A stretch of DNA of 64,000 nt from Granulicella sibirica (GCF_004115155.1 NZ_RDSM01000001.1:1922001-1986000), one strand, 5' to 3'. Counted from the stretch's first letter, positions 44,516 through 54,067 are shown. Program-made: numbers and translations. Notes: a model not told the origin generated them from the letters alone.

Positions 44516-47158
44516 ATGACTAAGCGTTTCCTCGTCCTCGTATGTGCATCTCTCTTGTCTGTCGATTCTTCCACCGCGAGAGCTGTAGATCGTTCTCCCG
44601 CCGCGCCGTCCGTATCTGCCGTAAAAGGCTTTGGGGACATCCCTCTTAGCTTTGCCGCCAACCAGGGCCAGGCCGACCCGGACGTCAGCTTCCTCACTTC
44701 GGGAAGTGGCTACTCCGTCCTACTCACCGGAGACGGAGCGCTGATGAAGCTCGGGCATCCCGCAAATCCGAAATCTTCTTCGTCTCCCCGCACGCAGAAG
44801 CCAGAGGAGGAGACCACGATCCGTATGCAGTTGCTTGGATCCAGGCCAGCGGAGAAGGTGTCCGGATTGGATGAACTCCCCGGCAAGGTCAACTACCTTA
44901 TGGGAAACGATCGAGCTAACTGGCACACCGGTATTCCGACCTTTGCCAGGGTAAAATACGCCGGCGTCTACCCCGGCGTTGACATGGTGTATTACGGCAA
45001 CCAGAAGCAGTTGGAGTTTGACTTCGTGCTCCAACCCGGGTCGGACCCAGGCAAGCTTGGGTTGAGGTTTAGCGGAGATGCTCTTGGCAAGGGCAAGCGG
45101 CTGAACATCAATGCTAAGGGCGACCTCGTCATCTCGGGTAGCGATGAACACGTGATCCTGAAGAAACCCTTGCTCTATCAAACCGGTCGCGAGAAAGACC
45201 TGGCCCTTCGCCATCCCGTGGAGGGAGGCTTCGTCCTCTCCGGAGACGGCGACATCCGATTCCAAATCGGAGACTACGACCGGAGCAAGCCACTCATCAT
45301 CGATCCGACTCTCACCTACTCGACTCTTATAGGAAGTTACGCGGAGGGGATGTTGTTCGCAGTCGACCCCGCAGGAAACTCTTATATTGCTGGTGGAACC
45401 TATGGACCCGGTCTTCCAATAACGCCCGGCGTGGTTAAGCCAACGTGTAACTACGCCTGTCCCTTCGTTGCAAAGCTCAATGCGTCCGGAACGGCAGTGG
45501 TGTACGTCACTTACTTTGGGTCGCCTACCGCTTTCGGCAGTGATTACTTTGAAGGAGTCGCGGGGGATGCGTCCGGAAATGTATACCTAAGTGGATTCAC
45601 GCAGTCAGCGGACTTTCCGACGACCCCAGGCGCCTATCAGACGACCTTCAGCGCTCCTGGAGTGGTCTTTCTCTCCAAGCTCAACGCCACCGGATCTGCG
45701 CTTATCTTCTCGACTCTTTTCGGACATGGAGGAAACGCCTCTCCAGGTCCGATAGCCCTGGATAGCACGGGCGACATTTATCTCGCAGGCGGAACAACGA
45801 CTTCGTCCGACTTTCCCGCGACACCCGGCGTATTTCAGCCAGGACCCATCAAGGCACCATACGACGAGGGTCTCGGCATCGGATACGTAGCAAAATTTAA
45901 CCCAAGCGCTTCGGCCCTCATCTATGCGTCAGAGTACGGCGCAGGGACAACCGTCATCCAGGCGGTGGCCTTGGACTCGGTTGGTGACCTCTATTTGACC
46001 GGCACTACGGACGAGTATGAGGGAGTCTTTCCGATAACCCCGGGGGCCTATTCGGATCAGGGGACCACCTTTGTAGCGAAAGTGAATCCTACAGCGACCA
46101 GGCTGGTGTACTCGACTCGGATACCTGGAACTGAACAGGCTTACGCGATGGCGATCGATCCAGCCGGTAATGCTTACATCACTGGAGTCGCCCCATATTC
46201 CGATCTTCCTGCAACCCCAGGGGCCTATCAAACCAATTGCGGATACATAGGCTATTGCGACGACGCTTTCGTGATCAAGCTGAATGCCTCGGGTACCGGT
46301 CTCGTCTATGCCACATATCTTGGCGGAACAGGTCCGCAAGATCCATATTCGGGAGAACCTGTCTTCGGGACGGGAGGAAACGGGATTGCTGCGGATGCAC
46401 AGGGAAATGCCTATGTCGCAGGATCAACATCCTACTCAGGGTTCAAGACAACGCCGGTGTCCTTTCAGCGAGTATTCGGCGGAGCTTATGATGGTTTTCT
46501 AGTGGAACTGAACCCTGCGGGATCAGGGCTCCTCTACTCGACGTTTCTAGGCGGGTCATCATTTGACTATGCTGACGGAATCACACTGGATCCATCGGGG
46601 AACGCTTACGTCTGGGGCCAGACAGAGTCTTCAGCTGATTTCCCCACTACGCCAGGCGCCTATCTCCGCACGCCAACCAAGCCGAAGGATTTCATCGGCT
46701 TTGTAAGCAAGTTCAACTTCTCCGTGCCATTCTGTAGCCTCGCCGCCTCCGCCCTGATCATCGCTCCGGCGAATGCCTTCGAGGATGGATATACCCTGGA
46801 AGCCAAATTTTCCCTGGGCGGAGCTGACAAGATCGATCTCCTCACGGAGCAGGTGAAGATAGGAGTGGGACCGTACTCCGTCACCATCCCGCCGGGCTCG
46901 TTCAAACTCACGCCGCAGGGTTACACCTACCAGGGATCGATCAATGGTGTCACGACAACCTTCGTGCTTCGCCCGGCTGGCCCGGGCGATGCTCCGGCCT
47001 TGGCGGCTCCGCCAAGTCGATGCACATCGCCTGTTTACTTCCTGGCTGCCGGTGGGATTGGGACCCAACCCGGTTCGGTCACCAATCCGGTTCCGATCAG
47101 CATCAGCATCGGCAGCGATTCCGGCAACGTCAAACTGACGGCCACCATCGAACGCTGA
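44516..47158 (+). CDS. SBBP-repeat (beta-propeller) secreted protein with DUF7948-type N-terminus
   Basis: 880 residues from ATG 44516 with GGAGAA upstream; an earlier ATG at 44408 lacks a signal peptide fit. The signal peptide is MTKRFLVLVCASLLSVDSST. The N-terminal domain (about 35-265) has IPLSFAANQGQADPDVSFLT, GVYPGVDMVYYGNQKQLEFD and KPLIIDPTLTYSTLIGSYAE. About seven propeller-like repeats with the pattern D..GN.Y..G.T.S.DFP.TPGA.Q (for example LDPSGNAYVWGQTESSADFP) follow, and a C-terminal beta domain. Function of these acidobacterial surface proteins is unknown. It ends near no terminator. Confidence 0.82.
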   Translation: MTKRFLVLVCASLLSVDSSTARAVDRSPAAPSVSAVKGFGDIPLSFAANQGQADPDVSFLTSGSGYSVLLTGDGALMKLGHPANPKSSSSPRTQKPEEETTIRMQLLGSRPAEKVSGLDELPGKVNYLMGNDRANWHTGIPTFARVKYAGVYPGVDMVYYGNQKQLEFDFVLQPGSDPGKLGLRFSGDALGKGKRLNINAKGDLVISGSDEHVILKKPLLYQTGREKDLALRHPVEGGFVLSGDGDIRFQIGDYDRSKPLIIDPTLTYSTLIGSYAEGMLFAVDPAGNSYIAGGTYGPGLPITPGVVKPTCNYACPFVAKLNASGTAVVYVTYFGSPTAFGSDYFEGVAGDASGNVYLSGFTQSADFPTTPGAYQTTFSAPGVVFLSKLNATGSALIFSTLFGHGGNASPGPIALDSTGDIYLAGGTTTSSDFPATPGVFQPGPIKAPYDEGLGIGYVAKFNPSASALIYASEYGAGTTVIQAVALDSVGDLYLTGTTDEYEGVFPITPGAYSDQGTTFVAKVNPTATRLVYSTRIPGTEQAYAMAIDPAGNAYITGVAPYSDLPATPGAYQTNCGYIGYCDDAFVIKLNASGTGLVYATYLGGTGPQDPYSGEPVFGTGGNGIAADAQGNAYVAGSTSYSGFKTTPVSFQRVFGGAYDGFLVELNPAGSGLLYSTFLGGSSFDYADGITLDPSGNAYVWGQTESSADFPTTPGAYLRTPTKPKDFIGFVSKFNFSVPFCSLAASALIIAPANAFEDGYTLEAKFSLGGADKIDLLTEQVKIGVGPYSVTIPPGSFKLTPQGYTYQGSINGVTTTFVLRPAGPGDAPALAAPPSRCTSPVYFLAAGGIGTQPGSVTNPVPISISIGSDSGNVKLTATIER

Positions 47159-47503
47159 TCCCGTTGGAGCCAATGCTCACGCATCTCGCGAGCGCTGGCT
47201 CCGCGGAAACCGGCCAATTCGCAAGTCAAGCCAAGATGCTCCGTAACTCTAACATTCTAAAGAGAAAATGGCCTTTCTTGTAGTTATGGCCGATTTCGTA
47301 GAATGATAAGAAGAGAAGAAATCTTGCTGGATTGGCGGGCTATACCCGATTCAACATCCTGATATCAAGACGTAACTCCTTTTTTTGCAGTAATTTGGCT
47401 GCAACCCGTTTGATATGAGGATTTTGCGGGACATGTTTTCCGCATCTTGATCAAATAAAACGAGTTAGATAAATTTGCTACATAAGGGGGGGGCGATCAG
47501 CGA
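47159..47503. other. Convergent intergenic region
   Basis: About 345 bases, relatively AT-rich, between the convergent SBBP-repeat and SDR genes. No supported ORF or clear terminator hairpin; GGGGGGG at 47488-47494 is the only striking run. Confidence 0.4.
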
Positions 47504-48307
47504 TCAGATCCTCTCAGTGGGTTTTTTGAGTGTTGCGCGCATCGCTCCGGTGGAGATGCCTCCATCAACAAGCAGCGTCTGGCCGGTGACGTAACGGCTG
47601 GACTCCGAAGCAAGAAAGACGACAGCTCCATCCAGGTCGTTGGGCGAACCTGGACGCTTGAGGGGGATGCGCTCTTTAAGGTACTCAACCCACTCCTTAT
47701 CCTGGTACATGACGCGATTTTGGGCGGTCTCGAACCAGCCCGGAGCGAGGCAGTTGACGGTGACGCCGTGCTTGCCCCAGTCGTCGGCAAGGCTCATGGT
47801 GAGCTGACGGATTCCGCCGCGACTCGCCCCATACGGACCAAGACCGGCATACCCGGCGACGCTGGTCACCGAACCGATATTAATAATGCGGCCGTAGCCA
47901 GCCGGCACCATGTATTTCGCAATCTGCTGCGCAACAAAAAACGCGCCGCGCAGGTTGGTGTCGAGGATGAGGTTCCAGTCATCCCAGGTGACTTCAAGCG
48001 CTGGTTTGCGGACGTTGCATCCGGCATTGTTGACGAGGATGTCGATCCGGCCAGCGGAGGCGTAGGCTTCGGCGGCCATGGCCTCGATGCTCTGCAGGTC
48101 GCGGACATCGAGGGCAAAGGGAATGGCGCGGCGGCCAAGGGCTTCGATCTCGGCTACGAAGGGTTGGAGGTCGTCCTTGCGGCGGCTGGTGACAATCAGG
48201 TCGGCACCCGCGTTGGCAAGGGCGCGTCCGAGGTACTGGCCGAGGCCGCGGCTAGCGCCGGTGATGAGGGCAAACTGGCCGGTCAAATCGAAGAGGGAAG
48301 AACTCAT
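47504..48307 (-). CDS. SDR-family oxidoreductase (gluconate 5-dehydrogenase-like)
   Basis: 267 residues. Cofactor motif ALITGASRGLGQYLG (14-27), ILVNNAGCN (90-98), IINIGSV with the catalytic Ser 146, and Tyr 159 in PYGASRGGIRQL are present. The usual active-site YxxxK is YGASR here: Arg 163 replaces Lys, read in the DNA as CGC. The end FLASESSRYVTGQTLLVDGG is typical. Family members interconvert keto and hydroxy groups of gluconate or similar acids. It begins 28 bases after the ADH gene, forming a two-gene unit. Confidence 0.87.
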   Translation of the reverse strand: MSSSLFDLTGQFALITGASRGLGQYLGRALANAGADLIVTSRRKDDLQPFVAEIEALGRRAIPFALDVRDLQSIEAMAAEAYASAGRIDILVNNAGCNVRKPALEVTWDDWNLILDTNLRGAFFVAQQIAKYMVPAGYGRIINIGSVTSVAGYAGLGPYGASRGGIRQLTMSLADDWGKHGVTVNCLAPGWFETAQNRVMYQDKEWVEYLKERIPLKRPGSPNDLDGAVVFLASESSRYVTGQTLLVDGGISTGAMRATLKKPTERI

Positions 48308-48335
48308 CAGGCAGACACCACACTTTCCATGGTTT

Positions 48336-49370
48336 TCATCGAGGGTCGAGAACGATCTTCATAAGATTTGGTTCGCGCGAATGCAGGCGTTCGAACCACG
48401 ATGGGCCATCGGCAAGGGGTGCGACGGCGGTGATGAGCGGAGCGACCTTGATCTTGCCCTCGGCGATGAGCTGCATCGCCTCCGGATACTCCCCGGCGGA
48501 GGCGCAGGAACCCTGCAGGCGGATCTGGCGGGAGACGACCTTCTGAAGCGGAAGGTTGACCTGAGGCGAGATGTTGCCGACGAGGGTGACCGTGCCGCCC
48601 TTGCGAGTGCAGTCGATTCCAGCGGCGATGGTCTCGTCGCGGCCCACAGCTTCGAGGACGACGTCGACGCCCTGGCCGTTGGTGAGCGTCTTGATCACGT
48701 CGAGGAGAGCGGCTCCCGAGGCGAGGATGGTCTCATCGGCTCCTAGGTCGGAGGCGAGTTTGAGGCGAGTCTCGTCGACGTCGGAGATGAAGACGCGAGA
48801 GGCCCCGTGGGCGCGCGCAGACTGCAGGAGCAGGAGGCCGATCATTCCAGCGCCGATGACGAGGACGGTTTCGCCGCCCTTCATCTCGGTGACAGCCACG
48901 CCATGCAGGGCGACGGAGACGGCTTCGAGCATGGCGGCTTCGGCGAAGGAGAGATTGCCGGGCAGGTGGTAGGCGATGCGAGCGGGAATGGTGAGTTCTT
49001 CGGCGAAGGCTCCGGCGCGGCGGAACTCCGCGCAGGAGACCCCGATCACCTGCCGGTCGTTGCAGAGGTTGACCTCGCCCTTGAGGCAGAACTCGCAGGC
49101 CCCGCAGTAGACGGTTGAGTCGAAGGTAACACGGTCGCCGGGGGCGAACTCCGTCACCCCGGAGCCGACCTCTGCTACCGTTCCGGCGGCTTCGTGCCCC
49201 ATGACAATGGGTGGGATGCGGCGACCGGTTGAGCCGTCGTAGCCATGGACGTCGCTGCCGCAGATGCCGCAGGCGGCGACGCGGACGAGCAGTTCGCCGG
49301 GGCCTGGGGTTGGATTGGGTAGGTCGGCGATTTCCAGGTGCGAGTATTCGGAGAGAAGCAGGGCTTTCAT
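48336..49370 (-). CDS. Zinc-dependent alcohol/sugar dehydrogenase (MDR family)
   Basis: 344 residues. Catalytic zinc ligands are seen in AACGICGSDVHGYDG and VMGHEAAGTVAEVGSG, the four-Cys structural zinc site in YCGACEFCLKGEVNLC, and the NAD-binding motif VLVIGAGMIGLLLLQSARAH. The layout matches galactitol-phosphate, sorbitol or threonine dehydrogenases, which oxidise secondary alcohols. With the SDR gene downstream it could oxidise a sugar or sugar acid stepwise. The start ATG 49370 is supported by the MKALLLSEY opening usual for the family. Confidence 0.88.
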   Translation of the reverse strand: MKALLLSEYSHLEIADLPNPTPGPGELLVRVAACGICGSDVHGYDGSTGRRIPPIVMGHEAAGTVAEVGSGVTEFAPGDRVTFDSTVYCGACEFCLKGEVNLCNDRQVIGVSCAEFRRAGAFAEELTIPARIAYHLPGNLSFAEAAMLEAVSVALHGVAVTEMKGGETVLVIGAGMIGLLLLQSARAHGASRVFISDVDETRLKLASDLGADETILASGAALLDVIKTLTNGQGVDVVLEAVGRDETIAAGIDCTRKGGTVTLVGNISPQVNLPLQKVVSRQIRLQGSCASAGEYPEAMQLIAEGKIKVAPLITAVAPLADGPSWFERLHSREPNLMKIVLDPR

Positions 49371-49720
49371 GGGAGGCGTCCTTCGGGCCAGCTCGGGCGG
49401 GCTAATCTGCTTTTAGTATCGCCGACCATCGGACTTGAGGCGACTTGCTCCGACGAACTCCACGCCAAGCCTGAACGGTTCAAAAGGCACTAGGTTATTT
49501 GGCATCGGTTGCCGACCGAGTCTCTTGGGCGGAAGGGGGACGCGAGTGAGTCTCCAACGTACCGTTCTTTCCCGACCAAAACACGCTCCATCAGGACGAT
49601 GGACCGGAGGATACTTGGGGCGCAGATCCCCATCTTCGGGGAAACGTAACAAAAGAAACCATTGCAGACAAGTGAAAACATCCACATACTTACAATGAAC
49701 TCAACGATTGGAGAGAGCGC
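49371..49720. other. Divergent intergenic region
   Basis: About 350 bases between the ADH gene (minus) and the acyltransferase gene (plus). No gene or clear repeat recognised; it should hold promoters for both. Confidence 0.4.
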
Positions 49721-50803
49721 TTGGAGAACCCGTTAGAGAAGAGTCGTTCCATACCCTCGCTCGACGGGCTGCGCGCGCTTTCCGTCCTGGCGGTCATCCT
49801 GGGACACTCGCGAGCCGCATTGCTCGATAGAATCCCCTTCAATGCCGCCTTTCGTGACGGAAGTAAGGGAGTCGCCGTCTTCTTCGTTATCAGCGGCTTC
49901 CTCATCACCCATCTACTCCTGAAAGAACTCCGCCGCGATGAAACGATCAACCTAAAGCGTTTCTACCTGCGACGCACCTTTCGCATCTTTCCGCCTTTCT
50001 ACGTATTCCTGATCATTGTGGCTGTCCTGGGGCTTCTGCATGAGATACAGGTCACCCGGACCATGTTGCTGATCGCGGCCACGTATACCTGGAATTATGC
50101 TCGTATTCCGGAGACCTGGACTCTCGGTCATTGCTGGTCGCTGACGTTGGAGGAGCAGTTTTATCTTCTCTGGCCGCTTTGCATGGCGAAGTTCAAACTT
50201 CGCACGAACCTGGGAATTGCCGCCGCAGTGATTCTTCTCTCGCCTCTGAGCAGACTTATCACCTACTATGCCTGGCCCTCGATGCGAGAGCGCATCGATA
50301 TGATGCTTCACACCCACCTGGACACGATTATGACTGGGTGCCTTCTGGCGCTGATGCTGGAATTGAAGATCTGGCAACGGGTCACGAAGCTGGCGCTTTC
50401 CCCGATCGCGCCAACCGTCGCCATCGCTTTTCTCTTCACGGTGGACATCTGGGCAAAACAACGCCTTCGCGGTATGTATTTGCTTTCGGTCGGCATTAGT
50501 CTCGAAAACCTGGCGATCGCAACGATTCTGCTCTACGTTGTCTTTCGTCACGAGTCTCCGCTCGGCAAGTTTCTTAACCTCAAGCCGATCAAGCACTTCG
50601 GCATGATCTCTTATAGTATCTACCTCTACCAGCAGCTCTTCACCGGCCCGTACACGAGGCAGTTTCCTCTGAATATGTTGTTTATCGTGGCTGCCGCGGA
50701 GCTTTCCTACCTGCTTGTCGAGAAGCCAAGCTTCCGCATCCGCGATCTTGTGCAGAATCGTATCTTCTCCATCGGCAAGTCCAAGCCGCTGCAACAGGTT
50801 TAG
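49721..50803 (+). CDS. Acyltransferase 3 family membrane protein (OafA/Oac-like)
   Basis: 360 residues with about ten hydrophobic segments. The N-terminal RSIPSLDGLRALSVLAVILG and GVAVFFVISGFLITHLLLKE, with the catalytic His in VILGHSRA, plus FYLRRTFRIFPPFYVFL and HCWSLTLEEQFYLLWPL are family signatures. These proteins transfer acetyl or other acyl groups to surface glycans across the inner membrane. The start is a TTG at 49721 preceded by GGAGAGAG. It may modify the polysaccharide made by the locus in the first half of the window, though it is 15 kb away. Confidence 0.88.
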   Translation: MENPLEKSRSIPSLDGLRALSVLAVILGHSRAALLDRIPFNAAFRDGSKGVAVFFVISGFLITHLLLKELRRDETINLKRFYLRRTFRIFPPFYVFLIIVAVLGLLHEIQVTRTMLLIAATYTWNYARIPETWTLGHCWSLTLEEQFYLLWPLCMAKFKLRTNLGIAAAVILLSPLSRLITYYAWPSMRERIDMMLHTHLDTIMTGCLLALMLELKIWQRVTKLALSPIAPTVAIAFLFTVDIWAKQRLRGMYLLSVGISLENLAIATILLYVVFRHESPLGKFLNLKPIKHFGMISYSIYLYQQLFTGPYTRQFPLNMLFIVAAAELSYLLVEKPSFRIRDLVQNRIFSIGKSKPLQQV

Positions 50804-50903
50804 GTCTCAGAGATCGATTGCTGCCTCCGATTCCCTGACGTGATGAAAGGTGCGGGTTTGCCACTTACTTCAGAGGGATACCGCAGATGCCGAGGGGCGG
50901 CGC

Positions 50904-53183
50904 ATGATGGGGGCGGGCTCGAGGAGAAGAGGACACGTTGTCCGCACGGCCTGGCTGTGCGGCTCTATCACGTTTTGCCTTCTGGTGAACGGATCCGTGC
51001 CGATGAGAGTAAATGCCGGCGAGAGGGATCGGACCGCGCAACGGGCGGACCTCGCGCGATATCTGCTTCCGTTTGGCAGCAGCCCATTTCTACCGAGCGA
51101 GGCGCGGGCTTCGTTCTCGGGATTTCTCAAGCCGGAAGAGGTGCCTGCAGCCGCTTGGTGCGGGCAGTGTCATCAGGGGATCTACAAGCAGTGGCGCGAG
51201 TCGGCGCATGCGAACTCTTTTCGGACGCCGTGGTATACGAAGAACGTCAACCTGCTGATCGAGCAAAAGGGGATAGCGTTCTCGCGACACTGCGAGGGGT
51301 GTCATAACCCGGTGGCGCTGTTTAGCGGGGTGCTAACTCCGGACAGTACGGCGAAAAGACCTTTCGACGAAGATGGCGTAACGTGCATGACATGTCATGC
51401 CATCGAGCGGGTGACGGCGACGCGCGGGCTTGGAAGCTATGTGCTTGGACGACCGGCGGTTATGGTCGATGAGGCGGGGAAGCCGATGGAGGGGCTGCCT
51501 CCGACAGCGCTCATCCTGGCGCATCCAGAGAGGCATAAGGCAGCATTGATGCGGGGCGTGATGCAGACTCCAGAGTTCTGTGGGAGCTGCCACAAGGCGA
51601 ACCTGCCGCAGACGCTGAATGGGTACAAGTGGCTGCGTGCGTTTACGACGTATGACGAGTGGCAGCAGTCGGGTTGGTCACGGGAGAGTCCGATGGCGTT
51701 CTTTCCCAAGAGCGCGACGAGCACGTGCCAGAGCTGCCATATGCCTAAGATCGATGCGGTCGATGTGGCGGCGACGAATGGGCAAGTCGCTTCGCATCGG
51801 TGGCTCGGGGCGAATACGGCGATTCCGACGAAGTATGACTATCCGGATCAGCTTGCGGGAGTGACGAAGTTCCTGCGGAACAAAGCGCTTCGGGTGGATA
51901 TCTTTGCGCTTTCGGCGGACAAGCCGGCGACAAAGGGGCAACATTCGTCGATCGGGGAGATTACCGCACCGGTGGATCAGAGTTCGTTTACGCTGCGCGG
52001 CGGACAGGCTGTGACGGTTTCGGTGGTGGTTCAGAATACCGGGATCGGACATAGCCTTGTGCCGGAGCAGAGGGACTTCTACGAGAGCTGGATTCACTTC
52101 GAGGCGCGGGATGAGAAGGGTGGATTGATCTACGAGAGTGGAGCTGTTCTGCCGGATCAGACGCTCGCGCCGGATACGCATCGGTATACGAATCAGATTA
52201 TTTCGGCGGGTGGAGAGCGGCTAAATCATCACGAAGTGTGGAAGGTGGAGGCGAGGGCTTACGACAGTACCGTCAACGCGGGACGAGCAGATCTGGAGCG
52301 ATATCGGTTCGTGGTTCCTGCCGGCGTGCAGCGCGTGACGGTGCATGCGGCGGTGCTTTACCGGCGGTTTCGGCCGGAGTTTCTGCGTTGGGTGTTTGAG
52401 GATGGTTCGGACCGGGTTGAGCGGTATCCGACGGTAACGATGGCGGAAGATACGGTCAGCCTTGCGATTGGGGAGAATTCACCGGCCGCGAGTGCTGGGA
52501 AGCCGGATACCTTCGTTCGCTGGACTGCGTATGGGATTGCGCTACTGGATCGGTCGGAGTTCGCGGCGGCGGAGGCGGCGTTCCGGAGGACGATCGTCGA
52601 GTATCCGAAGCGGGCGGATGGGCTGATCAACGCTGGAATCGTGCTGTATTCGCAGGGCAGATACGTTGAGGCGCTGAAGGCGCTTGGTGAGGCAGATCGG
52701 ATCGATCCGGAGAACCTACGGACTCGGTATTACGAGGGTCTTTGCTATCGCTGGCAGTACAGATACCAGGAGGCGATCAGGGCGCTTCTGCCGGTGGCGA
52801 AGGCTTATCCGCGCTTTCGGCAGGTTCATGACGATCTTGGGTGGATTTATCTGATCGATCGGCGGTATGTCGATGCGGAGGGTGAGTTCGAGGCGGCGCT
52901 TGCGGTCGATCCGGATGATGTGGTCGCACACAAGTGGCTTGCGGGCGTTTATACCGCTTTGGGCGAGAAGCAGAAGGCTGCCGATGAGGCGGCGCAGACG
53001 GCGCAGATGAAGGATGATCCTGCGGCACTTTGGCGTGTGCTCGGGTATTGGCGCGGGAACCTTGATGTGGCGTGGGAGGTGACTCCTGGGCATGTTCACG
53101 GAGTAGATGGGCTGGAGGATGAGGAGACGAAGAGGATCCTGAATACGCAGAATCCACCAAGTATGGTTTGGATTCAACATTGA
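50904..53183 (+). CDS. Pentahaem cytochrome c with C-terminal TPR domain
   Basis: 759 residues from ATG 50904 (ATG 50907 adjacent), with GAGGGGCGG upstream; a GTG at 50850 is a weaker alternative. A signal peptide (RTAWLCGSITFCLLVNGSV) is followed by five CxxCH haem motifs in order: CGQCH, CEGCH, CMTCH, CGSCH and CQSCH, resembling the cytochrome c-554 family. A middle beta-sandwich region (VTVSVVVQNTGIGHSLVPEQ) leads to three or four TPR-like repeats (ALLDRSEFAAAEAAFRRTIV, VLYSQGRYVEALKALGEADR, YVDAEGEFEAALAVDPDD). Probably periplasmic and electron-carrying, with the TPRs docking a partner; no specific reaction can be assigned. Confidence 0.82.
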   Translation: MMGAGSRRRGHVVRTAWLCGSITFCLLVNGSVPMRVNAGERDRTAQRADLARYLLPFGSSPFLPSEARASFSGFLKPEEVPAAAWCGQCHQGIYKQWRESAHANSFRTPWYTKNVNLLIEQKGIAFSRHCEGCHNPVALFSGVLTPDSTAKRPFDEDGVTCMTCHAIERVTATRGLGSYVLGRPAVMVDEAGKPMEGLPPTALILAHPERHKAALMRGVMQTPEFCGSCHKANLPQTLNGYKWLRAFTTYDEWQQSGWSRESPMAFFPKSATSTCQSCHMPKIDAVDVAATNGQVASHRWLGANTAIPTKYDYPDQLAGVTKFLRNKALRVDIFALSADKPATKGQHSSIGEITAPVDQSSFTLRGGQAVTVSVVVQNTGIGHSLVPEQRDFYESWIHFEARDEKGGLIYESGAVLPDQTLAPDTHRYTNQIISAGGERLNHHEVWKVEARAYDSTVNAGRADLERYRFVVPAGVQRVTVHAAVLYRRFRPEFLRWVFEDGSDRVERYPTVTMAEDTVSLAIGENSPAASAGKPDTFVRWTAYGIALLDRSEFAAAEAAFRRTIVEYPKRADGLINAGIVLYSQGRYVEALKALGEADRIDPENLRTRYYEGLCYRWQYRYQEAIRALLPVAKAYPRFRQVHDDLGWIYLIDRRYVDAEGEFEAALAVDPDDVVAHKWLAGVYTALGEKQKAADEAAQTAQMKDDPAALWRVLGYWRGNLDVAWEVTPGHVHGVDGLEDEETKRILNTQNPPSMVWIQH

Positions 53184-53184
53184 G

Positions 53185-53228
53185 GGTTACCCCCCCTCCC
53201 TATAGCCTGGGTGTAACCTTTTTCTTTT
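53185..53228 (+). terminator. Intrinsic terminator after the cytochrome gene
   Basis: GGTTAC (53185-53190) pairs with GTAACC (53213-53218), extended by CCC/GGG pairing, and is followed directly by TTTTTCTTTT. It starts two bases after the stop codon of the cytochrome gene. Confidence 0.8.
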
Positions 53229-53234
53229 GAATGA

Positions 53235-53242
53235 GTTACGCT
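53235..53242. repeat. 8-bp target-site duplication, left copy (IS1595-type element)
   Basis: GTTACGCT directly outside the left terminal repeat; an identical copy lies at 55293-55300. Confidence 0.88.
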
Positions 53243-53268
53243 GGTGATAACTTCTCTGACTAACCCAA

Positions 53269-53298
53269 CGGGCGACTCCAGAATAGCTGAGTCGCCCG
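53269..53298 (+). terminator. Hairpin just inside the left end of the IS1595-type element
   Basis: CGGGCGACTC (53269-53278) and GAGTCGCCCG (53289-53298) form a 10-bp perfect stem with a 10-base loop, two bases inside the terminal repeat and 65 bases before the first passenger gene. It has no T run; it may block outside transcription or shape the passenger leader. Confidence 0.5.
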
Positions 53299-53363
53299 TA
53301 TGTCATTAAAAGCAATTAAGTTACCCTCATCCCATCCCTTAGAAGACGTGATATACATGAGGG

Positions 53364-53903
53364 GTGAACCCAGTGATTCCCAACCCGACCGTCGAACTTG
53401 CCAAGAGCGAGATCGAACGACTTGCCTCAGAAATTGAGGGGGAAGTCGCTCGGCTTAAGACAATTGTCCAAATGGCGGAATCACACAAACGGCGCATCAG
53501 TCGGATGACAGAAGAGATGAAGGCGTGGGGCGTCATCATTGAAAACAATAAACCGGATGGTCAGATCCCTCCGGAATCTGCTTTTTCTCCGACCTTCGTA
53601 CAAATCTCCAAAGCGGAAGAATCTGAAGCTGATAATTATGGATCTAAGATTGCCGCCGTCCGTATGTTGCTAAAAACTTATGGACCAAAGGGCGTTACGC
53701 CGCGAGAAGTCACAGAATACCTTCGTTTTCTCAATATGCAAGTCAGCAGCTCCTTTGCCAGCAACGCGCTGTTCACCATGAGACAGCGAAAGGAAGTCGT
53801 GCGGGTGGGGAACAAGTATGTGCTTGCGCATCTTACTGACCCATTTGTCGTGGCAGAACCTTTGGATTCCCATGTAAAAGGGGAACCCGAAGGCTCCCCT
53901 TAG
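53364..53903 (+). CDS. Passenger gene: coiled-coil plus winged-helix protein, unknown function
   Basis: 179 residues from a GTG at 53364. Residues about 8-55 form a heptad-rich coil (VELAKSEIERLASEIEGEVA, LKTIVQMAESHKRRISRMTE). After a linker, residues about 95-160 look like a winged helix: IAAVRMLLKTYGPKGVTPRE, VTEYLRFLNMQVSSSFASNA and MRQRKEVVRVGNKYVLA, where the last strand resembles a wing. This suggests a DNA-binding protein with a dimerisation coil; no named family is recognised. It lies inside the IS1595-type element, so it is a passenger gene that could regulate the element, the host gene next to it, or act against other DNA. Confidence 0.62.
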   Translation: MNPVIPNPTVELAKSEIERLASEIEGEVARLKTIVQMAESHKRRISRMTEEMKAWGVIIENNKPDGQIPPESAFSPTFVQISKAEESEADNYGSKIAAVRMLLKTYGPKGVTPREVTEYLRFLNMQVSSSFASNALFTMRQRKEVVRVGNKYVLAHLTDPFVVAEPLDSHVKGEPEGSP

Positions 53904-54010
53904 ACATTGATCGTGGCCTACATCCCCAACACTTTGACGGGCGAACGGGATGGGCAACGGGAAAGGAGGCGATAGATCATGCCCCTTTTTCTCTGCGGTA
54001 AGCAGATCGT

Positions 54011-54036
54011 GGTGCCGAAAGGCACCCGTTCTGTTT
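54011..54036 (+). terminator. Hairpin terminator after the first passenger gene
   Basis: GGTGCC-GAAA-GGCACC (54011-54026) with a GNRA-type loop, followed by CGTTCTGTTT. It lies 107 bases past the stop of the 53364-53903 gene. An additional stem overlaps that gene's stop codon (AAGGGGA 53878-53884 with TCCCCTT 53895-53901). Confidence 0.65.
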
Positions 54037-54049
54037 AATGACTACTTTA

Positions 54050-54067
54050 AACCCATTAACTTGGGTT
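54050..54067. promoter_or_regulatory. AACCCA-N6-TGGGTT dyad inside the element
   Basis: AACCCA (54050-54055) and TGGGTT (54062-54067) are separated by TTAACT. The same AACCCA half-site occurs in both terminal repeats and in the dyad upstream of the transposase gene, so it may be bound by the transposase or the winged-helix passenger protein. Confidence 0.45.
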
